DNA of 5,000 nt. It comes from Flavobacteriaceae bacterium. Lineage in GTDB: Bacteria > Bacteroidota > Bacteroidia > Flavobacteriales > Flavobacteriaceae. The notes beneath the pieces are model-generated. The model saw only the letters and a list, made by a program, of their open reading frames with translations, was not told the origin of the DNA and ran no database searches. How positions within the stretch are numbered: the first letter of the stretch is position 1; every line of letters begins with the position of its first letter. Where the stretch lies: the NCBI GenBank assembly GCA_002401215.1, contig NVSL01000081.1, positions 1 through 5,000 on the forward strand. Reading direction: 5' to 3'. Shown here piece by piece: positions 1-5,000 of the stretch. The translations under genes were made by a program, and so were the position numbers.

Positions 1-1
1 T

Positions 2-217
2 GATGGAAGCTTATTTTTTGATTATGTAAAAAACTGTGAAGTGCATCCTACAAGAAATGAAAAAGAATTACCAGCTGCTTTAATGGCGATGTTAAAAGAA
101 CATCCGAATAGTGTAAAAGGAATTCCACTTTCTGAACATGTACCCGATTTAACATCAAAAGAAGACATCGCGATTTTAAAAGATTGGGTAAAAGATATTG
201 ATTTGAGTGATTGGTAA
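2..217 (+). CDS. C-terminal fragment of an unidentified protein
   Basis: An open frame runs from the left edge to a TAA stop at 215-217 and gives 71 residues; the start lies outside the window. The fragment begins DGSLFFDYVKNCEVHPTRNE and ends IAILKDWVKDIDLSDW. It looks like a soluble, mostly helical C-terminus with no membrane segment, no signal sequence and no cofactor motif such as CxxCH. I do not recognise the family. Its codon pattern matches the other genes in the window, and a strong hairpin follows the stop, which supports a real gene end. A reading of the opposite strand in the same place (22-231) lacks any recognisable protein character and is taken as a shadow. The gene converges on the lipoprotein gene, so it is probably a separate transcription unit unrelated to the signalling locus. 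Confidence 0.75.
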   Translation, partial: DGSLFFDYVKNCEVHPTRNEKELPAALMAMLKEHPNSVKGIPLSEHVPDLTSKEDIAILKDWVKDIDLSDW

Positions 218-222
218 AAAAG

Positions 223-256
223 AAAAATCACCTCGTCATAGCACGAGATGATTTTT
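223..256. terminator. Bidirectional intrinsic terminator hairpin
   Basis: Positions 223-236 (aaaaatcacctcgt) pair with 243-256 (acgagatgattttt) with one C/A mismatch and a 6-nt loop, catagc. The A-tract on one side and T-tract on the other give a U-rich tail in either direction. It starts 5 nt after the stop of the + strand gene and lies 45 nt beyond the stop of the - strand lipoprotein gene, so it can serve both convergent genes. Confidence 0.78.
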
Positions 257-301
257 ACTAACCAACTAAAAATAAATTAAAGTCTAGGGGTTGGGGACGT
301 T

Positions 302-2050
302 TTAGTTTTTTTCAAATACCACTTTCTTTTCTATTAAACCATTATCGCTATAATCAACCAATTCGATTCTGATGTTTGTTATTTCTATGATTCTCCAACG
401 GTTATTTAATTCGTAAAAAATATCGTGATCCATAAAATTCAAAGCTAATTTTAATTGTCCGTCATCATTTCTAAATGACATCCAAGAACCACCAAAATCT
501 GATCCGTTACCGGTTACATGTACACGTCTAGATTCTAAAAAGTCTAAAATATAATCGTTAAAATTTGTGGTCATATCTACTGAATCTTCTTCAAAATATG
601 CAACCCCCCAAGTTCCGTCAATCAACGCTTCATTGATAAAAACAATAGCATCATCAGCATCTGGGCAAACTTTTTCGAGTTCCATTTCGCTGTTTTGATT
701 TTCTAACTCTATCTTATCATTTTCTAATTCGGTAATTAACCAGCTTAGATTTAGGTTCGGGCGACCATCAAAAGTCATTTGTAATGCAAATCCAGAACCT
801 GCTTCAACAATTTCCCAAGTACCTGTTACAAACTCACCGTTGATTCTTAGTTTTACAACCCCATCATCTTCAAATTTTAAAGGAGTACCTATGTATTGAT
901 CTTCATAGTGAATGTCATTTATTTCTAACTCAGCTATTCTCCAAAAACACTCTTTTAAGATATTTTCAATTCTAGCAATTGTTTGATCAAAATCAATATC
1001 ACAATTTTTTCTTAGGATGATGCGATTGCCATTTTCATTCTGTAGTTTAATTTTATCATCTTCTAGTTCTGATACATACCAATTTAAGGTAAAGTCGTTA
1101 AGACCTTCTACATTTAGTGTAAGTACAACTCCGTTGTCAGATTCACTTGTCTCCCAAAGACCTTTAACAATAACTCCATTTCTTTTTTTAATTTTTAAAG
1201 AATCGTTTGCTTCAAATAGTAATACATAATCTCTATAGGTATCAGAAACACTGTCATTATCTCTTTCCATGGCATGTACAACCCAAGGACAAGTCACTAA
1301 TAATTGATTTAATTCTTCTAAGTCAAAGTCATCATCTCCATAATCATTATCATCATCTTCATCACAAAAATCAACAGCAGAATTTAAAATATCTTCTAAT
1401 TCTTGAACGCTATTTGCAGTTGTTTCTGTACCGTCAGAAAAAATCAATGTTACAGGAAAGTTTAATGCGATGATATCGTTTTCATCAATGTCATGGATAA
1501 AATTATACATATCTTCATCATTATTGATAGTAACTGTGCTGATGATATTATCATTTGTATCAAAAACAGAGTAGGTTAAAGGATAAACAAAATCGACACA
1601 TTCAATATCATCATCTGCTTCATTTTCTCCACCACAAGTATCAATAAAAGTTTGTAATTGATCTTGATTTTCAATTACAATCTCATCATAATTACTCAAT
1701 ACGATAGTAATTGGGAAAACAATATTTAAAGAATCATCATCATCATCTAGCTGATCAAAAATGGCTTCGATTACATCAAAATCTTCTTCAGAATCTACAG
1801 TAATTTCCAATCCATTTACAAAAACGGTTACGGGTAATTGAATATTCATACAACTTGCACCGTCAATAATATTGTCGTAAGATCCATCTCTGGTTGCAGT
1901 TTGTTGAATTAAATTTGCAACTACAGAATTTGCAACAATTGCTTCTTGTGGATTGTCTTGTGCAATTTGGATTCCTTCTTCTTGACAAGAATTAAAAATT
2001 AAACCCATGAATAGGAAAGGAATAATTAAAAGTTTTTTCATCGTTTTCAT
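302..2050 (-). CDS. Acidic multi-repeat surface lipoprotein with lipocalin-like domains
   Basis: The protein has 582 residues. It begins with a lipoprotein signal peptide: MKTMKK, a hydrophobic stretch at residues 7-19, then FNSC with the lipidated cysteine at 22. The residues after the cysteine (QEEG) are acidic, which in Bacteroidota resembles the signal for export to the cell surface; surface exposure is inferred. Residues 69-229 hold four short repeats with a conserved core such as LPVTVFV, FPITIVL, YPLTYSV and FPVTLIF. Residues 247-582 hold three lipocalin-like repeats of about 100 residues, each with a W near its start and most with a G-W pair in the middle. Acidic linkers (102-106, 231-243) separate parts and might bind calcium. 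The first ATG was chosen; a second in-frame ATG lies 9 bp downstream and either would keep the signal peptide. There is no Shine-Dalgarno sequence. The gene is divergent from the sigma factor and has the shared 37-bp element 34 nt upstream, so it is probably a target of that sigma factor. Ligand and function are unknown. Confidence 0.9.
   Translation of the reverse strand: MKTMKKLLIIPFLFMGLIFNSCQEEGIQIAQDNPQEAIVANSVVANLIQQTATRDGSYDNIIDGASCMNIQLPVTVFVNGLEITVDSEEDFDVIEAIFDQLDDDDDSLNIVFPITIVLSNYDEIVIENQDQLQTFIDTCGGENEADDDIECVDFVYPLTYSVFDTNDNIISTVTINNDEDMYNFIHDIDENDIIALNFPVTLIFSDGTETTANSVQELEDILNSAVDFCDEDDDNDYGDDDFDLEELNQLLVTCPWVVHAMERDNDSVSDTYRDYVLLFEANDSLKIKKRNGVIVKGLWETSESDNGVVLTLNVEGLNDFTLNWYVSELEDDKIKLQNENGNRIILRKNCDIDFDQTIARIENILKECFWRIAELEINDIHYEDQYIGTPLKFEDDGVVKLRINGEFVTGTWEIVEAGSGFALQMTFDGRPNLNLSWLITELENDKIELENQNSEMELEKVCPDADDAIVFINEALIDGTWGVAYFEEDSVDMTTNFNDYILDFLESRRVHVTGNGSDFGGSWMSFRNDDGQLKLALNFMDHDIFYELNNRWRIIEITNIRIELVDYSDNGLIEKKVVFEKN
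305..1312 (-). repeat. Three tandem lipocalin-like repeats in the lipoprotein
   Basis: Residues about 247-350, 364-462 and 472-582 align with one another. Each begins with a helix leading into CPW, CFW or GTW, continues with Y-x-x-(x)-L-x-F strands, a central KGLWE, TGTWE or GGSWM, then L-x-L-x-x strands, an L/R-x-W-x-I/V-x-E segment (NWYVSELEDDKIKL, SWLITELENDKIEL, RWRIIEITNIRIEL) and a closing strand. This is the general layout of Bacteroidota lipocalin-like domains. The third copy is the most diverged. Assignment to the lipocalin-like group comes from pattern recognition and was not tested by a profile search. Confidence 0.7.
1364..1846 (-). repeat. Four tandem short repeats (protein-level) in the lipoprotein
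   Basis: Residues 69-101, 108-138, 152-188 and 194-229 share a pattern: a beta strand of the type h-x-h-P-h-T-h, a turn rich in N, D or G, a second strand with T or E, then an acidic helix ending near F-D-Q-L, F-I-D-T-C, F-I-H-D-I or V-D-F-C. The similarity is visible in the protein and has largely eroded in the DNA, which implies old duplications. I cannot assign a named domain family. Confidence 0.7.
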
Positions 2051-2084
2051 AATAAGTAATTTAAATTATTGTGGGTTTACACAA

Positions 2085-2121
2085 ATAAAACAACTCAGTT
2101 GTAAAAATCCCTACTCTTAAA
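2085..2121 (-). promoter_or_regulatory. 37-bp inverted promoter/operator element, copy 1 (faces lipoprotein gene)
   Basis: On the - strand this copy is identical over 37 bp to the element at 2747-2783. It ends 34 nt before the lipoprotein ATG. It contains GGGATTTTT (2103-2111, read on the - strand), a candidate -35-like block, followed by the 13-bp palindrome acaactcagttgt (2090-2102) and a TTTTAT end. Sequence similarity between the two copies stops at both ends of the block, as expected for a selected regulatory module. I infer that it is a promoter for the adjacent ECF sigma factor; which bases are contacted is unknown. Confidence 0.62.
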
Positions 2122-2132
2122 TTAAAAAAAAT

Positions 2133-2140
2133 TATATTTG
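2133..2140 (+). promoter_or_regulatory. Bacteroidota housekeeping -7 box for the sigma gene
   Basis: TATATTTG fits the Bacteroidota consensus TAnnTTTG for the primary sigma factor. It lies 19 nt before the ATG at 2160, leaving a leader of about a dozen bases. No clear TTTG -33 box is seen at the expected distance, which overlaps the end of the 37-bp element. This suggests basal, housekeeping transcription of the sigma gene. Confidence 0.5.
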
Positions 2141-2159
2141 ACTTTCTTTTACAACGCTA

Positions 2160-2675
2160 ATGACAAAAAAACTCCACGATACAATTTGCGAAGAACGTTT
2201 GTTTTCTTCAATTTTTGAAAAGTATTCTAAATCGCTTCACGATTTTTTATATTATAAATATGGGAAACAAATAAATACGGAAGACAATGTGCAGGAGGCA
2301 TTTATAAAGTTGTGGGATAAATGTAAGGATGTGACTATTGATAAGGCCAAGAGTTTTTTGTTTACCGTTGCTAATAATTCTGTACTAAATGCTTTAAAGC
2401 ATGAAAAGGTAAAATTGAATTATCAAAAAATAAAACCAAAAGAACATACCAATGTTACTCCAGAATTTTTGATGGAAGAGGAGGAGTACATGCAAAAATA
2501 CCAAAGAGCCTTATCAAATTTAACCGATGGGCAGCGAGAAGCTTTTTTATTAAATAGGATAGAAGGCAAGCGACATAAAGAAATAGCAGAGTTTTTAGGA
2601 ATTTCAGTTAAAGGAGTAGAAAAAAGATTATATGGAGCGTTGAAAAGTTTGCGTAAAGAAATTGAAGGAATCTGA
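2160..2675 (+). CDS. ECF (sigma-70 family) RNA polymerase sigma factor, FecI-like
   Basis: The product has 171 residues, the usual length for an extracytoplasmic-function sigma factor. The sigma-2 region spans about residues 14-84, with NTEDNVQEAFIKLWDK (core-binding and -10 recognition helices) and KSFLFTVANNSVLNALKHEK. A short acidic linker (101-111) leads to the sigma-4 region at about 115-166. This contains ALSNLTDGQREAFLL and the helix-turn-helix HKEIAEFLGISVKGVEKRL, which reads the -35 region. It acts in the cytoplasm and would be held or activated by the FecR protein encoded 125 nt downstream. The gene carries a TATATTTG box upstream and lacks the 37-bp element in its own orientation, so it is probably not under the same promoter as its neighbours. 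The ATG at 2160 gives a complete N-terminus; no Shine-Dalgarno sequence is present. The exact ECF subgroup is not assigned. Confidence 0.95.
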   Translation: MTKKLHDTICEERLFSSIFEKYSKSLHDFLYYKYGKQINTEDNVQEAFIKLWDKCKDVTIDKAKSFLFTVANNSVLNALKHEKVKLNYQKIKPKEHTNVTPEFLMEEEEYMQKYQRALSNLTDGQREAFLLNRIEGKRHKEIAEFLGISVKGVEKRLYGALKSLRKEIEGI

Positions 2676-2684
2676 TTTAGTTCT

Positions 2685-2711
2685 CAGTTGACAGTTGTAG
2701 TTTTCAGTTGT
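2685..2711 (+). repeat. Short CAGTTG repeats in the sigma/anti-sigma spacer
   Basis: CAGTTG occurs three times at 2685, 2692 and 2705, twice as AGTTGT (2693-2698 and 2706-2711). AGTTGT is also the half-site of the palindrome in the 37-bp element downstream. It may be extra regulator-binding half-sites, or a degenerate copy of a short intergenic repeat of the CAGTTT/CAGTTG kind seen in some flavobacteria. I cannot decide between these from one locus. Confidence 0.4.
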
Positions 2712-2746
2712 TTCGAAATTGGAATTTGTTTTTTGGAGCTTGCAAT

Positions 2747-2783
2747 TTTAAGAGTAGGGATTTTTACAACTGAGTTGTTTTAT
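2747..2783 (+). promoter_or_regulatory. 37-bp inverted promoter/operator element, copy 2 (faces anti-sigma gene)
   Basis: On the + strand this is identical over 37 bp to the - strand of 2085-2121. It ends 17 nt before the anti-sigma ATG. It contains GGGATTTTT (2757-2765), the palindrome acaactgagttgt (2766-2778) and TTTTAT. Its placement implies a second promoter that drives the anti-sigma and receptor genes separately from the sigma gene. Recognition by the local sigma factor is inferred from the shared element. Confidence 0.62.
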
Positions 2784-2787
2784 ACAT

Positions 2788-2794
2788 AAGGGAG
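2788..2794 (+). promoter_or_regulatory. Shine-Dalgarno-like site of the anti-sigma gene
   Basis: AAGGGAG lies 6 nt before the ATG at 2801. It is the only clear purine-rich ribosome site among the genes of this window and supports that start. Such sites are uncommon in Bacteroidota and may give this gene higher translation once its promoter is active. Confidence 0.45.
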
Positions 2795-2800
2795 AATATT

Positions 2801-3703
2801 ATGAAGAAAGAAATATTAATAAAAAAATGGTTAGATAACGAGTTAACTGCTGATGAACTTAAGCAATTTCAGCGGTTAGAAGAGTATGACTCTTATGTAA
2901 AGTTATCAGAAAAAGCACCACTTTTTAAGGCACCTGAATTTAATAGTTCGGATGCCTATAAAAAGTTACAACCAATTATTGACGAAAAAAGAGGCTCGAA
3001 AAGCAACAAAGAATTGTACAAAATAATCGCTCAAATGGCAGCTGCATTTATCATCGGATTTACCTTGGTAAGCGTATTTTTCTCAAAAGACTTGACAACA
3101 ATTGAAACGATGGCAAGCGAAAAAACCACCGTTACCTTGCCAGATAATTCTACGGCACAACTAAATTCGAAATCCGAAATTAGCTATAGCGAAAAAAAAT
3201 GGGACAAGAAAAGAACCGTTAATTTAAAGGGTGAAGCTTATTTTAAAGTTGCCAAAGGTTCTAAATTTGATGTAAAAACTACTGCCGGAATTGTATCTGT
3301 TCACGGAACACAATTCAATGTAAAAAACAGAAAAAATTATTTCGAAGTTAAATGTTTTGAAGGCTTGGTTGGAGTTGAAATTGATGGTGATATCACCATG
3401 CTACCAGTTGGGAATACCCTGCGAGTTGTAAACGGAAAGCTCATAAAAAGCACTACAGATTTAACCGCTCCAAATTGGATTGCTAACGAAAGTAGTTTTA
3501 AATCTGTGCCGTTGTCAGAGGTGTTTGCAGAGTTTGAACGTCAATATAATGTTAAAATTTCTACGGAATTTAATACCGAGATTTTATTTACAGGAATGTT
3601 TGTTCATGATGATAAACAAGTCGCTTTAAAATCAATTACGATTCCGTTTGATTTAGAATATACAATCACGAATACTAAAATTATCCTTACTGAGATTGAG
3701 TAG
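2801..3703 (+). CDS. FecR-family transmembrane anti-sigma factor
   Basis: The protein has 300 residues and the standard Bacteroidota FecR layout. Residues 1-70 are a cytoplasmic sigma-binding part (KKWLDNELTADELKQF is the typical opening). A single membrane segment lies at about 74-94 (IIAQMAAAFIIGFTLVSVFF). The periplasmic FecR domain covers about 103-200, with TVTLPDNSTAQLNSKSEISY, LKGEAYFKVAKGSKFDVKT and VHGTQFNVK. A DUF4974-like C-terminal domain follows at about 232-298, beginning SSFKSVPLSEVFAEFERQYN, which is similar in fold type to STN and is expected to meet the receptor's STN domain. It acts in the inner membrane and passes the signal from the receptor to the sigma factor. The ATG at 2801 is backed by AAGGGAG. 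Its 3' end overlaps the receptor gene by 8 bp, which suggests coupled translation. The 37-bp element directly upstream suggests autoregulation. Confidence 0.95.
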   Translation: MKKEILIKKWLDNELTADELKQFQRLEEYDSYVKLSEKAPLFKAPEFNSSDAYKKLQPIIDEKRGSKSNKELYKIIAQMAAAFIIGFTLVSVFFSKDLTTIETMASEKTTVTLPDNSTAQLNSKSEISYSEKKWDKKRTVNLKGEAYFKVAKGSKFDVKTTAGIVSVHGTQFNVKNRKNYFEVKCFEGLVGVEIDGDITMLPVGNTLRVVNGKLIKSTTDLTAPNWIANESSFKSVPLSEVFAEFERQYNVKISTEFNTEILFTGMFVHDDKQVALKSITIPFDLEYTITNTKIILTEIE

Positions 3704-5000
3704 AAAAAAAGGAATTATCATTTGTTTGTTATTTCTTTTTTCTCTTAGTTTTTATGCACAGGTTAAAAAAGAAACGCAGACACTTAGTGCCGTAATTGTA
3801 CAAATTGAACAAGAATTTGAGTGTAGTTTTTCGTATGCCGATGAAAATATTGAGGGCATTTCAATTGCAATTCCTTCAAGTTTAACAACTCTTTCAGAGC
3901 TAATTAATTTCTTGCAAGACAATACGCCGCTTAATTTTATTTTGTTAGATGACAAGCATATTGTAATCAGCGAAAAAAAGAATACCATCAATATTTGTGG
4001 CTATTTAATGGATATTGATACCGGTGAATCCATACAAAATGTCGCAATTCGTTCTACAGATAAAAGTGTAATTTCAGATGTAAATGGTTATTTTGAGTTG
4101 GAAGATGTTCCCACAAATCAATTGATTTCTATGCAGCATATTGGTTATAAAACAGTCCGATTTGTGGCGCAGAAATTCACCGATAAAAATTGCAATAGTC
4201 ATTATTTAGTGCCAAATATAGAGCAGATTAGAGAGATTGTAATTCACAATTATTTGGCAAAAGGAATCCGGAAAACAACCACGGGTAGCTTTGATATTAA
4301 TTACACAAATTTTGGTATTCTCCCGGGGTTGATAGAGTCTGATGTATTGCAAACTATCCAAGCGCTTCCTGGTATTCAGAGTGTTGATGAAACCGTTTCG
4401 AATATCAATATTAGAGGAGGCTCTCATGCCGAAAATTTGTTTTTATGGGATGGAATTAAAATGTATCAATCGGGTCACTTTTTCGGATTGATTTCGGCAT
4501 TCAATCCATACCTAACAAAGAATGCAACTTTGATTAAAAATGGAACAGATGCCAATTATACCGATGGCGTTTCTGGGTCGATTTTAATGGCGACAGATAC
4601 TGAATTGAATCATCAATTTAAAGCAGAAATAGGTGTCAATTTAATCAATGCCGATGTGTTGGTTGATGTACCGATTGGCAAAAAATCATCAGTGCAATTG
4701 TCTGCTAGAGGTTCAATTAATGAATTGTGGAAAACCCCTACCTATAAACAATATTTCGAAAAAGCATTCCAGAATACTGAGGTGATTGATGGTTCGGGTG
4801 ATATGATAAATTCTGAAGATGAGTTTTCTTTTTATGACATCAATGTTCGGTGGTTGTATCAAATTTCTGAAGTAGATAAAGTGCGTGTGAATTTTTTAAA
4901 TTTTAGCAACAATCTTAGTTTTCAAGAAAATGCTTTTGTCAACGGAACAGAAGAAATTAAGGAGAGTAGCGCCCAACAAAATAATTTGGCAGGAAGTGTT
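3696..5000 (+). CDS. TonB-dependent receptor/transducer with STN domain, 5' part
   Basis: The frame stays open from 3696 to the right edge (435 codons) and continues outside. No ATG precedes the signal peptide: the first in-frame ATG (4008) would remove both the signal peptide and the STN domain. TTG at 3696 is therefore chosen, 8 bp inside the anti-sigma gene; CTG at 3690 is a weaker alternative. The signal peptide is SRKKGIIICLLFLFSLSFYA, cut near residue 21. An STN signalling domain covers about 29-92 (LSAVIVQIEQEFECSFSYAD to KHIVIS). A carboxypeptidase-regulatory-like domain covers about 97-166 (GYLMDIDTGESIQNVAI, DVNGYFELEDVP). The plug domain covers about 207-300 (ESDVLQTIQALPGIQSVDE, NINIRGG, FLWDGIKMY), and the beta-barrel begins after it. 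It sits in the outer membrane, probably takes up or senses a ligand using TonB energy, and signals through FecR. There is no SusD partner in view. The substrate cannot be read from the sequence. Confidence 0.94.
   Translation, partial: MSRKKGIIICLLFLFSLSFYAQVKKETQTLSAVIVQIEQEFECSFSYADENIEGISIAIPSSLTTLSELINFLQDNTPLNFILLDDKHIVISEKKNTINICGYLMDIDTGESIQNVAIRSTDKSVISDVNGYFELEDVPTNQLISMQHIGYKTVRFVAQKFTDKNCNSHYLVPNIEQIREIVIHNYLAKGIRKTTTGSFDINYTNFGILPGLIESDVLQTIQALPGIQSVDETVSNINIRGGSHAENLFLWDGIKMYQSGHFFGLISAFNPYLTKNATLIKNGTDANYTDGVSGSILMATDTELNHQFKAEIGVNLINADVLVDVPIGKKSSVQLSARGSINELWKTPTYKQYFEKAFQNTEVIDGSGDMINSEDEFSFYDINVRWLYQISEVDKVRVNFLNFSNNLSFQENAFVNGTEEIKESSAQQNNLAGSV

Noticed and set aside
1017..1473. 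Two + strand open frames opposite the lipoprotein gene
   Set aside because: They have low-complexity Ser- or His-rich products caused by the acidic coding of the opposite strand and no start context or domain.
2706..2748. Possible hairpin aaattg...caattt between sigma and anti-sigma genes
   Set aside because: It is a 6-bp A/T stem with a loop of over 30 nt and no T-tract; not a credible terminator.
2085..2783. The inverted repeat as an invertible (phase-variable) DNA switch around the sigma gene
   Set aside because: Inversion would leave both outward-facing elements as they are, so it would not switch either neighbour off. No recombinase is encoded in the window, and the promoter positions explain the repeat more simply. 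Reads joining the segment in reverse orientation would revive the idea.
2766..2783. The palindrome plus TTTTAT as an intrinsic terminator or attenuator
   Set aside because: The stem would be 5 bp of mostly A/T pairs with a 3-nt loop, too weak, and it lies just before start codons in both copies.
2079..2789. The inverted repeat as terminal repeats of a small mobile element
   Set aside because: The flanking bases (acacaa and acataa) match in only 5 of 6 positions, no transposase is present, and the enclosed gene belongs functionally with the genes outside.
3752..4427. Two - strand open frames opposite the TonB receptor gene
   Set aside because: They overlap well-supported STN, regulatory-like and plug domains on the other strand and have no recognisable features.

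Overview
The window is AT-rich with a compact gene layout and looks like the chromosome of a member of Bacteroidota, most likely a Flavobacteriaceae-type organism. Supporting signs are the FecR anti-sigma factor with a DUF4974-like C-terminus, the TonB-dependent receptor with STN and carboxypeptidase-regulatory-like domains, a loose lipobox (FNSC) followed by acidic residues, a TAnnTTTG promoter box, and the general lack of Shine-Dalgarno sequences.

Layout. Positions 2-217 (+) hold the 3' end of a gene that I cannot identify. It is followed by a hairpin (223-256) that can end transcription from both sides. Positions 302-2050 (-) encode a 582-residue acidic lipoprotein made of four short repeats and then three lipocalin-like repeats. 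Divergent from it, and co-oriented with each other, are an ECF sigma factor (2160-2675, +), a FecR-type transmembrane anti-sigma factor (2801-3703, +) and a TonB-dependent receptor/transducer (3696 to beyond the right edge, +). The receptor starts with TTG and overlaps the anti-sigma gene by 8 bp.

How the genes work together. The three + strand genes form a complete cell-surface signalling system. The receptor binds something at the outer membrane, its periplasmic STN domain contacts the periplasmic part of FecR, and FecR releases or activates the sigma factor. The most notable signal is a perfect 37-bp sequence that occurs twice in inverted orientation on either side of the sigma gene. One copy (2085-2121) points at the lipoprotein gene and the other (2747-2783) points at the anti-sigma/receptor pair. 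Both lie just upstream of a start codon, and both carry a GGGATTTTT block and a 13-bp palindrome. The simplest reading is that this is the promoter or operator recognised by the locus's own sigma factor. The sigma gene itself has a housekeeping-type TATATTTG box. The circuit would then be: basal sigma, a signal through the receptor, then joint induction of the lipoprotein, anti-sigma factor and receptor. The lipoprotein is therefore the likely output of the system, and its ligand and function are unknown.
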